NCBI GenBank assembly: GCA_037349105.1
Contig: JAYJMM010000058.1
Span: forward strand, 558,001-622,000
Direction of reading: 5' to 3'
DNA length: 64,000 nucleotides
Source of the DNA: Limnomonas spitsbergensis
Lineage: Eukaryota > Chlorophyta > Chlorophyceae > Chlamydomonadales
Both the position numbers and the translations under genes were made by a program. Positions 12,501 through 25,700 of the stretch are shown here, in pieces; the stretch's first letter is position 1; each line of letters opens with the position of its first letter. The notes under the pieces were generated by a model. The model saw only the letters and a list, made by a program, of their open reading frames with translations, was not told the DNA's origin and searched no databases.

Positions 12501-12637
12501 TCCTCCCTCCCACCCTTCACCCTAACCCCAGAACAGCTGTGGATCAGTCAGCTGCCTCCTCCCTCCCACCCCTCACCCTTACCCCAGAACAGCCGTGGAT
12601 CAGTCAGCTGCCTCCTCCCTCCCAATCCTCACCCTTA
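6515..12637. repeat. 56-bp satellite with 3,457-bp higher-order period (left part)
   Basis: The monomer starts AGAACAGCTGTGGATCAGTC and is 56 bp, with GGATCAGT/GGACCAGT and other variants. Variant order repeats with a 3,457-bp period: 6743 matches 10200, 7458 matches 10915 and 9177 matches 12634, with only scattered substitutions. Since 56 is not a multiple of 3, the + strand reads open for up to 689 codons; these Pro/Ser/Leu-rich ORFs (period 56 aa) are by-products and have no gene structure. The array is interrupted at 12637 and resumes at 61713. Confidence 0.95.
12634..12637. other. Target site duplication CTTA (left)
   Basis: CTTA directly precedes the left terminal inverted repeat and is repeated at 61713-61716 directly after the right one. 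The satellite copy one period earlier (9177-9180) has a single CTTA followed by CCCCAGAACAG, the undisturbed target. Because neighbouring bases also match, a duplication of up to 6 bp (CCCTTA) is possible; 4 bp gives the most symmetric termini. Confidence 0.85.
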
Positions 12638-12677
12638 GGGTACATTTCCGAATGGCAGTAGGGGATCGGGCGTTTTC
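12638..12677. repeat. Left terminal inverted repeat
   Basis: It begins GGGTACATTTCCGAATGGCA, and the first 21 bases are a perfect inverse of the right end. One mismatch, AGGGG and, after an indel, CGGGCGTTTTC are also shared. Beyond about 12677 no similarity to the right end is seen. Confidence 0.9.
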
Positions 12678-15600
12678 GGAACCCGACTCAATTTCAGCAT
12701 GTAACGTCTTTATATGAAGCTTTATAAGGTTTTCGCATGGATGCAGTTCGATTATGTCCCGCAATGCTCCTACTGCAGCGCTAGCTGCTATAAAGGTGCG
12801 GACTCAGTCGAGCGAAGTACGGTACAGGGGGATTTGTGCATATGTGTCGACCGTGTAGGCTATCGGTTTTAATAAATACATTATTGCTGTCGCCCCGGAA
12901 GATTAAATCTCTAATGCTTCATGATCGGCGACGAGTCAGGACATCTATGTTGCCAAGTACCTTGCCACCCAGCTACAGGCCTTGAGTTAATTTAGTCATG
13001 TCAGAAAACCATTGGCGAATGGCGAATATGCAAACGAACAGCACATCGATACCGTCGACGAGCGACAAGTACCACGAGCTGAAATACCTGCAGAATCGTA
13101 AGTGTAGCACGATCCCGGGGCATGCATGACCGGCTTGGCGAATCTCAACCTGGATAGTGCGACTAGCTTGTTACTCACATTGCAGTTAAATGGACGGGGT
13201 CGACATGGGTCTCGGGCGGGGAATACATTTGGCATGCAAGTTGTATGTTGCAATCCAAGACACACATTTGCATACTGTGTGACAACCAACTGAACTTTCA
13301 CTCATGCAGCATGCCACGTTTATGACAGTGCGCACACGCCCCATAAAATACTCAGTTGAAAACTATGGAGTTCCTGTACACAGTCTCAAGCAACATTTGC
13401 ACCCCAAACCTGCACCCCAAACCAGCCCAGGCCTCTTACCCGCGCGTGCCGTCTGTCGACCCTTCCTCTCCCGCCCCCTAACGACTCTTTCTCTCACACC
13501 CCATCATGCCCTCCTTGACCTGCTGGGGGTCAGGGTGAAGCACCTTAGTAGCCCTGGTAAACCCTTGACCCTATCATGCCCCATGTTGACCTCCTCGAGG
13601 TTAAGGGTTGCCCTTTGTTTAGTTCAGGGTAAAGCTCAAATACTACCTGCTGATGAACTGTCTAATCGCACCATGCATTTTGTTACCTTGGAATTTTGCT
13701 CACTGGAATTTCCTCCGTCGCCCTCTCATGACAGCCTTCAGAAAACTCCTCAGTTTCTTTTCTTTCACCTCCTGATGCCTTTGACAGGAAAGAGAGGCCA
13801 TGGTGTGTGCCAGGAGCACCATGTCGTGCACATTGACATCAAGATCGCCCCCCCAGTCCTAGCAACATGCACATTCCCAGCTGGACTACCACGTGTAGTA
13901 CTACCTCAGCCAGCTGTCCTTGCCCTACTTCACACCCGTCGTCTCTCATCTCCCTGCTCACGCGCTCCAGCTCCTCCAACAGGACTGGGTGCTTTTGGCG
14001 CTCGTCAAATTCTGCATGCCAAGCTGCTTGGCAGGCACATTGTCAGCTTGGAACGCAACCAAAAACCGATGATGCTTCGCGCCGAGCCGCACGCGCCGCC
14101 ACACTCTGGGCCGAACGCTCATCTGCCCCACCGGAGGGGTCTCGGTCCCCCCACCCAGCGCTTGCTGAGCCACGGCATCAGTGGCGGCATTGGCAAGCCT
14201 CAACTGCTGCACATTAGCCGTACGGCGACAGCCCCACTTACAGAGCGGGACCGGCTTCTAGGAAGTTGGTGCGGCGGCAACAGTGGCCTCGCATACGGGT
14301 GCGGGCGCACTCGGCGACAACATCTATGCCACTGCTGCCATGGCAGCCGCCGCCACCTTCATGGCAATTGCCGTCGCAGCGGCCGTCGTCGTAGTCAGAG
14401 TCACCGCCACCACCACCACCGCTGCCACCACCGGTCGGTCGGCGGGACCGGTCGGCGCGGCCAGGTATGAGTTGTGTACCGATTTTGTCACTGCCCTGAC
14501 ATTTTTAGCATGGTTGCATGTTCATGTTATGTTTCTTAACAATGTTTCTTGGAAAAGAAATGTTGTCATGGAAGTGTGGAGGTTGCAGCACCCCATTCTC
14601 CTTGACGCCGGGGTCCTTCCCGCAACAGGGTTCTTGCCTGTTGCGGCAAGGACCCAAATGCTTGGGCCCCGGCTGGTCGGCCAGACTCAGATTTGACCCC
14701 ATCGGCCCAGTGATGGCATATTCCTGCCACCCTTGAGAAATGGTCTGGTGCAATCTACAAAACCTGATTTATGTCTCGCCCGGTGGGCATCCCCTCCAGG
14801 TATATGCTGGATAATAATTCAACCCTCAACCCTCCATCCTCAAACCTCGACACGGACCCCCCCCCCACCCCAGGTGGCTGCATGCTATCCTGGCGCCCAT
14901 CCAAGATATTGCGCTGGTGACGGCATCGGGATATCAGCCATCACCGGGGGGCAAGAGGCCACCAGCCTGCACCCATACATGCATTCACATAGGTGAGGAT
15001 GTTTCATCGAAAACCATGCACCATGCACCCATGCGCACAATATCTGGGTGGGGTGGGGTTTGAACATTTTAACCCTTAATCCTGCACCCACACATTTAAT
15101 ACCTGGGGGTAGGGTTTGGAATCTATAGCCCTGCACCGATACGCTGCACACGCAATATCTGAGGGTAGGGTGTGTAATCTGTAATCCTGATCCCTGACCC
15201 GCACACACAATACAGTCTAGGGACAGGTCACAAGATATCATTTAACCCTGAACCCATACATCCAATACCTGAGGGTAGGTTTATCTGTCATTCTGAACCC
15301 TGAACCATACATGTGAAACCTACAGGCCGGGAATTCGACAAGATTTCATGCTAAATTGGGGGGGGGGGGGTAGTTGAGGGTTGAGCAAAGATACCCACTG
15401 ATAAAGCGTCTCCTCTCATTCTGGAATTGGTTGCCCTGGCCTTTGGTACCCTGCAATTTAGCACCCTGGAATTCCATCCGTTGCCCTCTCATGACAGACT
15501 TCAGAAACCTCCACAGCTTCCTTTCTTTCAACTCCTGATGCCTTTGACAGGAAAGAGAGGCCATGGGTGTGTGCAAGGACGCCACGTTGTGCACATGCAC

Positions 15601-16454
15601 ATCGAGATGGGCCCCCAGTCCTAGCAAAATGCGCAATCCCAGCTGGACTACCACGTGTACCTATACCCGCACCTTACTTCGGCAACTCATGAAGTCCTAG
15701 AGTCCTTTTATGTGAATTAGAATGCTCCTGCTTGGCTCATGAAACATGTGCTACGTTTCTTGGCGTCCACGCGTCATGTCTCTCAGTGTGGACTCGACGC
15801 CCACGTGTATAATGCTTGATTGTCTCTTACTCGAGGGCGGTTACGGATATAGAGTGAAGGATTCAGGCCCTAAGTCTAGGGGTACAGTGCATTAGTACTT
15901 TGACGCCGGTCTCATTCCTGTTGTAGGCACTACTTGGAGGTTGACATGACTTGAACCTCAACCCCTGTACCCCCTGAATTTGGTTTCAGTGTTGCTGTAT
16001 GCGCTACTCTTCGGGCCCTTGTACTCGTCAACCCTCAAACCTTGAGGACTGTCTTCGGAATCTTCGGAATAGTTTGTATGTACGATCTCTCTAATTTAGG
16101 ACTAGACTCTGGAGGGGCTGGGGACCCTATGGACTTCCTTTCCCTTGGATTGGGGTGGGCTCTTTCCTTCTCTCCTCTACCCCTCTCCTCCTATCCTCTC
16201 ACCTCGTGCCTCATGTCTCCTTTGGGCGCCCATGCGGCCCAGCATTTTTTTAGTCTAGACATGTGACTTACTCCAACCCGACTGAGGATGAGGAATGCAT
16301 GTGGATTCGCTATTTCGGAGTGAACTAGGATTACGGCTAAGAATTAGTCGACGTCATCACGAGACAATCATTGGAATGTACCGTAGCATCAACCGATAGT
16401 CAGGGACAGAGGCAAACAAGGATTGTGAACTCATGGACCCATGACTCCAGTGCT
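12678..16454. other. Left subterminal non-coding region of the element
   Basis: About 3.8 kb with no gene I can support. A long + frame (13304-14470) has no motifs, and its C-terminal Arg/His-rich part comes from a GCC/CAC-rich tract at 14300-14460. The region contains a direct duplication (13680-13890 and 15430-15655), a degenerate repeat of roughly 60 bp with 'ATACCTGAGGGTAGGGTTT'-like cores (about 14990-15330), and a G run at 15357-15370. Confidence 0.5.
13680..15655. repeat. Dispersed direct duplication (13680-13890 / 15430-15655)
   Basis: Two copies about 1.75 kb apart share long blocks such as TTTGACAGGAAAGAGAGGCC and CCCAGCTGGACTACCACGTG, separated by small indels. On the minus strand both read partly open with 'LGAHLDVHVH..' and 'MASLSC'-like segments, slightly reminiscent of the C-terminal part of LINE reverse transcriptases. 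That assignment is weak. Confidence 0.6.
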
Positions 16455-16499
16455 TATAAATAGTGTGATGTGTCTTGACATTGTCATGTCACACTATTT
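16455..16499 (+). promoter_or_regulatory. Candidate promoter of gene A: TATA box overlapping an 11-bp inverted repeat
   Basis: TATAAATA at 16455-16462 lies 276 bp upstream of the gene A start codon. AAATAGTGTGA (16458-16468) is exactly inverted as TCACACTATTT (16489-16499), so the TATA element sits in the left arm of a potential hairpin or dimer site. The role is inferred from position only. Confidence 0.4.
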
Positions 16500-16737
16500 T
16501 GGTTGAAGTGGGACGGCGGGCTGGAAGAGGAGGGGGCATTTTGTAGAATTTTTACGCATGAGTTATTGCGGCCGTAATCCAATCTAGTCAGGGAAACGAC
16601 TACTTCGAACGTGTGATTCATGACCACAATCCTGGGTTTCACGACCTCTCTGGTGTGCTGCACGTTAGCCCCCACACACAAACTCTGTATCCAATAGACG
16701 CATTTTTTCTTCCACCCTTCCTATTATTAAATACAAA

Positions 16738-19700
16738 ATGAGCGCGATACCTTCGGTCGCCATGACCGCGGGAGGGTGGTCAATCACGTCAGACTTCCCA
16801 GCTTACGGCACACAACACCGTCAGCTGGACGTCATGTTCGACGCGTACATCTACGTCCTATTTTATCTGTTGAGGTCGGCCCACGCCCTTAGTGCAGCAG
16901 CAGCTGGGGAGCACCAGACATTTCCAGTTTCCATACTGGTGTGTGTGTGTGCGTGTGTGCAATTCAGATTTGTGCCACGCCTTTAACACCACTCGTGGCC
17001 TCACCTCGTTCGCTCTGTGTCCACGAAGGTCGGTGGAGACACGTGCACCATCCTAGTTACAAGATTGGGGAGTGTTGACATCAAGAGTCTGTTCGGCCTG
17101 CTGACACAGGTAGCACATTTTCGTTATCATGTGTGGACCGGTCTTGCTTGGAGTCATTGCATGGCCTTGCCAGAAACAGGGGGCATGGTGGGATGGGGCT
17201 GGGCAGTGTTTCGGTGCATGGAGAGTGCTTAACTTGCAAATTTGTGTGACCAGTATACAACTTCGTATATGGACCCCCCTTCCATGTAGGAGACCCAGCA
17301 AAAGGTTTGGCAAGTCCTACAATTTGAGTCAGCCGAAGAGTGCTACGGTCGCGTGAGCCGAGCCACGGCAAAGATTGTGAGGTGTAAGGTAGGTGCCATG
17401 CATCATTAACATGCCCAAACTCCGACAAACTTGCATGACTGTCCCTTCCTTTAATCCCCATAGGATGTGTTTCACCAAGCCTTGGTCAGTGAGAGGGATC
17501 GCTTGAACAGTTTGGCAAAGGTGAGGCAAGATTACACTAGAGGGTAATGCCTGTGGGGAAGAGCATAGTGCCTATGCCAGGCTTGAGGTAAGTGTCTATG
17601 GGTTGGATTGTAGTTCCCACGAGATACAGGGCAGTGCTGAGGGGTTGCAAGTAATCATGCCTCCCACATTTTGCTCAAATGCTAAATACATCCATGACTG
17701 GTCAAGGATAGTCACCTATTTTTACTCATAAACTTTGTTGTGTTCATGACAATGCCTAAGCTCTCATCACCAACATCTGCAGGATGTAACTTCCAGGGCA
17801 GAAATCTTCAGTAGTCGCCAAGTCTATGCTAGGCGAGGCACCCCTAGACCTAGTGCTGGGAGTGCCATCCACGAATGGACGATGGGAGGAGATGGTAACG
17901 ACGTCAACACGTCAGGAGACAAGCTGGTAAGTCTTTACCGTCTTCAGTCAAATCTGAGATCTCGAGTCAGTGACACGAGCCATAGTCAGAACAACGAGCC
18001 AGTGCCGCAATGCAGATGCCTTGATGTCCCAATGCTTATGCTAATTCCTGGATGCACCAGTGCTGATACATGGATGCCTGGATACCCCAGTGCTAATGCT
18101 GTTATGCTGACGCTTGGATACCCCAATGCTTATGCTGTTATGCTGACGCTTGAATACCCCAATGTTAATGCTGTCATTTTGATGCTTAGATACCCCAATG
18201 CTTATGCTGTTATGCTAATGCTTGGATACCCCAATGCTTATGCTGTTATGCCTTGATGCCCTACGGCTCTCACCGTAGCCAACAGTCTGAATGTGGTCTT
18301 GTTTATTGTAGGCATTCGTGTCATGGGCAGGCGTGGTTGTGCCGGACTTGACACAAGAGCTTTCATGGACAGGATTAGAGATCAAGCCTCTGGACCACTC
18401 TGCCCACGTGCGGCTGGTCCATTCGAGCTTGCCAGTTTTGGGCGAGGTATACCCTATCTATATTTATCGAGCTGATTTACAATTAGAGAGTCAGTTGTGA
18501 CTCCATTGCTATTTTTATATTTGTATAATACCCGCACACCTGCCCTGATCTCCCCACTGGCACATCAGCCCTGATGTCCCCATCTGAACACCCGCCCTCA
18601 TCTCCCCACCGGCACATCCTGTTGAGGTCTTGTACCGTACGTTCATCGATGCCGAGTTGCCAGCAAGCAAGATGTATGGGTGAGTTGCAGCATTTGTATG
18701 CATGGCAGTATCATGTCATTGCAATGCACTACTTCACTCGTGATGGCATGTACTACTTCACTCCCGCAACCATGATTCCATTATACAATTGTGTGTTCAT
18801 GCATGCGCATGGGTTTGTGAAAATGATGAGTGTGATTGCTTGCTTCAACACGAATTTGCTTCACCGCAACTCTTGAACTGGGCGCAATTCTTTTCTGTTA
18901 ATTTTTAGGAAAATCTCGACTCGAGGCCAAGAAACGAAGATTAAGGATATCGAGTTCCGAGCTGAGGATGTCAAGCGCACCCCCCGAGATTACCTCTACA
19001 CTCTTGAGGGCGTGCAATCAGCGATGGTGGACCATGTCGCTAGTAAGTGGGAGCACACCATTTGATCAACTTACTTTTCCCTACCCAACTTCCTGACAGC
19101 CTCGTACATACAACAGGATTGGATGGCTGATGCCTGCTCTTCATACTCATATCTCAAAGGCTATTGCACACGTCCAACTGCTATAAATAACTTTATGTTG
19201 CTGCTACTGTAGATGATGGATGTGTGTTTAATTGGATGGTTCAGCGCTGCAAGAATTCTGAGGACCTCGGCACTTATTGCAAAGACGAAGACCTCATGGA
19301 GCATCTGAAGGACAAACCTGCCACACGGTGATGAGTGTGAACTGACTAAATTTAACTCGAAGGCATGAAGCCTCGAGAACTTAAAACTACAAGCATGGCT
19401 GCAGAATCCCTGAACTATGTACACCCACGCATGCTCCAATTTCACCTGAAACCATGAATTCTCTATTTAAGAGAGTGCACCCCTGCCTGATACACAGTAC
19501 TGTTGACACCCCTACTCAATCACATGCACCTAAATCAAGGCATGCTCCTCTTTCCCTTAGTCATGTCCTCATTGTGTTTGCCGATTATCCTCTTTGTGTA
19601 CCTTCTCAAATACAGGACATCTGTGGAGACCCTGCTGTACACGCTCATGCCAGACGACATCCTCCAGTACCACATACCTGTCCTTGGCATCACCAAGACC

Positions 19701-22700
19701 AAGCCTATTACCTACGTCTTCGGATACTGTGGTGGTGTGGGCCGGCATGTGGGTAAGTTGGGGTTTTAGGTCTTCAATATTCAGGTGTCAAAATGAGGGA
19801 GCAGTTGTTGTGATAGATTGATTTGCCACTCAAGAATTTACACTGAAATACTTTGGCCGTAGAGGATGCTGGACTCCAGTTCATCAACATCGTGCTGCCA
19901 ATACCCTCCATGCTTCTGGCTCCGAATGGAGGCTTACCTAATCGTGTGGAGTGGTACATGGATGAAGACGGCTCTGTGGATTTTCTGCAGGCAAGTCGAA
20001 CTGGTCCTCTGAGAGGCGCACTGACACGATGATATATGGATTCGGTAATTTGGTGGAGTTCGAGTGATGTGTCCCCTTTCATTTGCCAATGCTACTTCAA
20101 AACACCTCAATTGTCTCGGAATTATGAAATGAGATCCACCCCTACTCTCCGATATTATAGGAAAAGGCGGGCTCCTGGGCTCCTGGGAACCAGCTGCCCC
20201 TTCACAAGGCCAACCACTCCAAGAGTGTGGTGAGTGAACTAATTTATTGTGACAAAGTTTGGGTGATGAAGTGTGAGTCAGAAAGGGTGTATGGCGGCAT
20301 AGCGGTTTAGGAGGAAGAACATGCCAGCTATTGCTACCTCCTGGGATTAACATGCATGCTATTCATACCGCCATGTTCACTCAAACCAGCTGTCACAAAC
20401 AGGTCTGCCTGACAATTATTATATGTGCAGATTCACAATGAAGGGACGCGAATTGATCAAGAGCCTGGTATTTTCGCTCAAGAAGACATTGTGGAGACCA
20501 TCCTCACGGAGCCGACGGAGGCCGAGAGGATTGCCGCTCAATGCATGTCGGACCTCCTCGGGTCATCGTTTCCTGAAGGTTCCAGCGCTGCCACTCTGGA
20601 TTGTGCAGACATCCCAACCCTGCGGTCCATGTACGGCGAAGGAGTGATGGGGCACCTGGGCCACGCAGTGTGCGTTGCAGGTGGCTGGTGCCGTATCAGT
20701 TGCAACTACATGTTGCCGTCCTTCTTCCTCGAGAGGTATGGTGCAATCATACCGTTTTGCACCAACCACGTGCTTGGCAGCTGGTCGGATCCATGATTTT
20801 CTACCTCACGCCTCTATTAACCAATCAGCTCTTACTTTACAGGATCGTCTCGTACGGAGAAGCCCTGAGGCAGGAGCGAGTGAAGGTATGGCCATCATCA
20901 TACAAGTCTCAACTTCTGAGTTATCCCCCATTTAATCCGCTGATTTGTGCAGGCTTTTCTTGGGAAGCCCCGAGGCTTTGAGTGCTCAAGCTTGAAAGAG
21001 ACTGCGAACGTGTTGCTGCATCATTGCGTGGTGAGATGTGTGGTGATTGTTGACACATGAAGCTCCCTATGATGTTGAGGCCGTATTCTTTATTTGTCCA
21101 ATATCAATAATGTGTTCCTTGATGTATACCCTCATCAGGTTCAGGCTATGCACAAAAACCCCGAGTTCCATGAGCAGTCCGAAGGCGATGCTTTTTGTAA
21201 GCTCCTGCGCTTCCTCAAGGCGCGGATTGTGATTTTGAAGGAACGGGTGCAAGCAGCCACGAAAGAGGTGGGGCATCATGGCTTACTATGGAAAGCAAGA
21301 GGTGCTGGGAGTTACTACCCGTCTCAAGATACTGCAATATTGAGTCTTTACGAAACTCTGGTATAATGTAGGAAGTGAAATTTACCCCTCCAACGGTGGC
21401 GCCCTTGACTCCAGTCAGCTACAACAACGACTTTCAAGAGTACCAGTGTGAAGTAAGGGCATGCATCGCTCGAACACTTTTGTCTCGTGGAGCGTGCTTC
21501 CATTGAATTTGTCAATTTCCAAGAGCATATCCCTCATTCATGTCAAGAGCTCGTAAATAAATAATGTATGAGATGATTGATGTCCGTATGTTGCTTGCAG
21601 GTTTGCGCTCATGACCTCACCCTGTTAGGGATTGTCTTGACGTATGGCGGTGATATGAAGGGCAGGTACGGGTTTTCCATTCTGCTCTTAGTTGTTGGGC
21701 TCTGTTCCTAAATATAGTATGACTTCTACGTTGTTAATTTGCAGGCGGCTTTGCCCACCATGCTTCCTCGAACTGCTTTGTGTGGACCACAAGTGGTTGG
21801 AAAAACCAGCAGTGGTGTCCCTCTCCTCCCATGTCCCAAACTTCGAGAATGAGGTGAATAATGCAGATTGGGACCCAACTGCGTTGCTAGACGAGGGAAC
21901 ATGGCGAGGTCGGGAAGGGAGGAGAGTGTAATGAGTGAGGCTAGGGCTACGTATCAGCACGCCCCTGATTATTTTTCTTTGGCACGGGGTTTAGGGGGCG
22001 GCACGACGCCTGATTTGTTTTCTTTGGCACAAGGTTTAGGGGGCAGCACGACGCCTGATCAGCTTTCTTTGACACGGGGTTCAGGGGGCGGCACGACGCC
22101 TGATTAGTTTTCTTTGGAACGGTCCCCGATGCACCCATAACCTGATGCCCCGATGCCCCAACACCCTAAAGCCCCAACGCCCCGATGCCCCAGTGCCCCG
22201 ATGCCCCAATGCCCCAATGCCCCGATGCCCCAAAACCCCAGTACCCCGATACCCTGATGCCCCGATGCCCCTGTGCCCTGATGCCCCGATGCCCCGATGC
22301 CCCGATGTCCTGATGCCCTGATGCACCGATGCACCCTTAATCTGATGCCCCAATGCCCCGATGCCCCGATGCCCCAATGCCCCGATGCCCTGATGCCCTG
22401 ATGCCCTGATGCCCCAATGCCCCGATGCCCCAGTGCCCTGATACCTCGATGCCCCGATGCCCCAATGCACCGATGCACCCACAACCTGATGCCCCGATGC
22501 CCCTGTGCCCCGATACCCTGATGCCCTGATGCCCCGATGCCCTGATGCCCTGATGCCCTGATGCCCTGATGCCCCGATGCCCTGATGCCCCGATGCTCCG
22601 ATGCCTTGATGCCCCAATTCCTTGATGCCTTACTGCCCTGATGCACCGATGCCCCAATGCACCGATGCACCGATGCACCCATAACCTGATGCCCCGACGC

Positions 22701-25700
22701 CCTTGTGCCCTGATGCCCTGATGACCTGATGCCCCTGTGCCCTGATGCCCGGATGCCCCGATACCCTGATGCCCTGATGCCCTGATGCCCCGATGCCCTG
22801 ATGCCCTTATGCCCCGATGCTCCAATGCCCCAATGCCCAAATCCCCCGATGCCCCACTGCCCTGACGCTCCGATGCCCTGACGCCCCGATGCCCTGATGC
22901 CCTGATGCCCCACTGCCCCGATGCTCCAATGCCCCAATGCCCAAATCCCCCGATGCACCCTTAACCTGATGCCTTGATGCCTTGATGCCTTGATGCCTTG
23001 ATGCCTCGATGCCCTACTGCCCTGATGTCCCGATGCCCCGATGCCCTGATGCCCTGCTGCCCCGATGCCCTGATGCCCCGATGCCCTGATGCCCTGATGC
23101 CCCGATGCCCTGATGCCCTGATGCCCCAATGCTCCGATGCACCGATGCACCCATAACCTGATGCCCCGATGCCCCTGTGCCCTGATGCCCTGATGCCCCG
23201 ATGCCCCGATACCCTGATGCCTTGATGCCCTGATGCCCCGATGCCCTGATGCCCTCATGCCCTGATGCCCTGATGCCCTGATGCCCTTCTGTTAATATTG
23301 TAGGTGGATTCTTACTTGGCTGGGGGGATCCACTCAGCTGACCCTGCAATGTCTGAGCTTGAGGTCGCTCAGCTAGAGGGATTTGAAGTTGCGGCCTTGT
23401 ATTGTGGCAACATAGGCGCTGTGTTCTCAACGAGCAGCGCCCGTGCCGAGGCCAAGCGCCACAAAGCAACCTCGACGCCAATATCAGCTGAGCTCGCAGT
23501 GGGACGGCCCAGCGGGCTCCTTAGAGGTAGCCGAACTCGAGCACAGGTCAAAGCTGTAGATCTGCCGGGACCGGTTGGTACCCGAGGGGACCAGAGCTCA
23601 CGCAAGAGACAATGTAGACATGTCATCCCATCACTGGAGGTCGACATGATGCCAGTGGTGACATCCTCCCACCGCTCCATGGATGCTAGTGCGCTGGACC
23701 AGATCAATTCTCTGCTCTACGCAAAGGACGACGACCTTCCTGAGGTAGGTGACAAGCTAGTCCGACTTGGTAGTCTGGAAGAGTTTGTAATTTCTCATGT
23801 GTTGTACAGCTTTGGACGTCTCCCTAAATTGACCAACACCCACACAGGGTGTGATTGTTACCGAGAGCGGCGATTTGAGGGTGGCCCGTCTCCAGAATGT
23901 TACGAGTGTGCAAGGCTTCAAGGACAGGTCCAGTCATGTGCAGCTGTTGCTGGAGAAATCGGGTCGTCCCACTGGCCATTTTCTGATACAGGCCCTTGTG
24001 CCCTCTGACGAGTGAGTGTTATAGCTCGATTGGGTAATCTATAATGCTCATGACATCTAAATATGAAATTCACTGGCGTGCAGGGTATTAGCTGGAGACC
24101 TGAAAGTCATCAGAGATCACTATATTGGGTCTTCGGAACATTCGTTTGATGTTCTGCTGGTGCGACACTCGAGCCTCAACAGCTCCAAGGAGTGGGCTAG
24201 ACTTGCCGCAGAGAACAGAGATGAGCGTTTGACCTGGATGACTGAGATAACACATGACTGCATAATCTTGGACTTCACTCCTGCCTCATCTGCCGACAGG
24301 GTGCACGTGGCAACTGTGGTGTTCAGGTGCGTGCGTTTTTCTCTCAAGCCTTAATATATATAAAATATACCGATGTGTGATAAATAGTTGTAGAGTCAGT
24401 TAATAAAAATGATAATCATAATATTAATATATACCAGTAAAAATGGAAATAATTATATTATAATGATAATATTACAATTTGTTTATCATAAATATTGATT
24501 TATTTTGATCATAAATATGCTTGGTGACCTGGAGAGGGGATCGGGTGTCTATCAGGCCTTTGGATCGTCCTTTCTCTGTCACTTGTCGTCCGACCTGATG
24601 TTGCCGTAAGGAACATGTACGGGACATATGATGCCGAATTGTTTACCATGGTTACATACCTGGTCCTGTACTTGCTCTGTGGACCTCTCTGGACACTCCA
24701 CATTATGGTAGCCAATAATCTCCTGCTATTTCTATGACAAATAGGGGGCAGGATACATCGTACGAGAGCCTGCACGCCATATACAGGACAGGCGAGGAGG
24801 CCGGTCATGTGACGGAAAACAAGGCACGAGATTGTAACATCCTGAACTTGGGATTTTCTGCCAACTGTCATAGCGTGAGTTTAGACCACCATCGTTTTGC
24901 TAATTTAATGAAAGCATGGTCTCGACTTGTCGGACCTTATTCTTGTCTTTAAGTGTCATGCCTAATAATGCAAGACGCCAACGGCTCAAAACTGAAATTG
25001 CTCTCGCTCTACATGCAATCTGATATATCTATATCTTGGACTGTTGTGTGCGTATGACTGCACCACGTGTCTCAGTGTGTCGTTTTTTTTAATTAGGGGA
25101 TACGGGCGGTCCACACTCTGCAAGTCCCGCAATATGTTAACACGACTCTTTGGTTGAGACACCCGAATGCTACTCTTTCTGTGACCGCCTTTCGACCTGG
25201 GTTTATTGACTTGCACCCCCCTCCTGCAACTATCCACTGCCACGTTCTTTGCTTTGCAGGGACAGCATCGGGAGGGAAACGTGGAGGCATACAAGGGGAG
25301 CCGGTCAGGACAGGCTGACGGGTTGGCAAGTGTCATGAACCCTGTGTTGAACGAAATGGCCCGCGTCATGCCCAACATGGTGAGACGCCATGAGGACGCT
25401 TGCTCAGGTATTGGAGAATTCCGATTGCCGAGCTTGCGTATTCCTTTCTCATCAGCGCATTTGACTCGCAATGCTTCTCTCGTTTCCCACATCGACGAGC
25501 GCGACCAAAGTGCTGGTACAATCATCATGTGGAGTGAAGATGCGCACGCCAATGGTGGATGCTTTGTCCTCGACTGCTGCATGGTGAAAATAAAGCTCTC
25601 TGGTGTCACTATCGCCAACGTCAACTCTGTTCATCATTTGCATGGTAGCACGAGCCCAACCAGGGGATCCAGGATGGGTATTGCCTTGGTGCACAATCAG

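Noticed and set aside
6159..12661. Very long + strand ORFs (up to 689 codons, Pro/Ser/Leu-rich) as a repeat-protein gene
   Set aside because: They follow directly from a stop-free 56-bp tandem unit: all three forward frames show the same 56-aa period, no intron or start context exists, and single-base indels shift them freely.
13304..14470. 388-codon ORF as a gene at the left end
   Set aside because: No motifs, the C-terminal part is a codon-repeat artefact, and it crosses a duplicated non-coding block.
22081..23481. Minus-strand ORFs with GHQGIRAS repeats as a protein
   Set aside because: The period of 8 aa equals three 8-bp minisatellite units, and the stretch lies in an intron of gene A.
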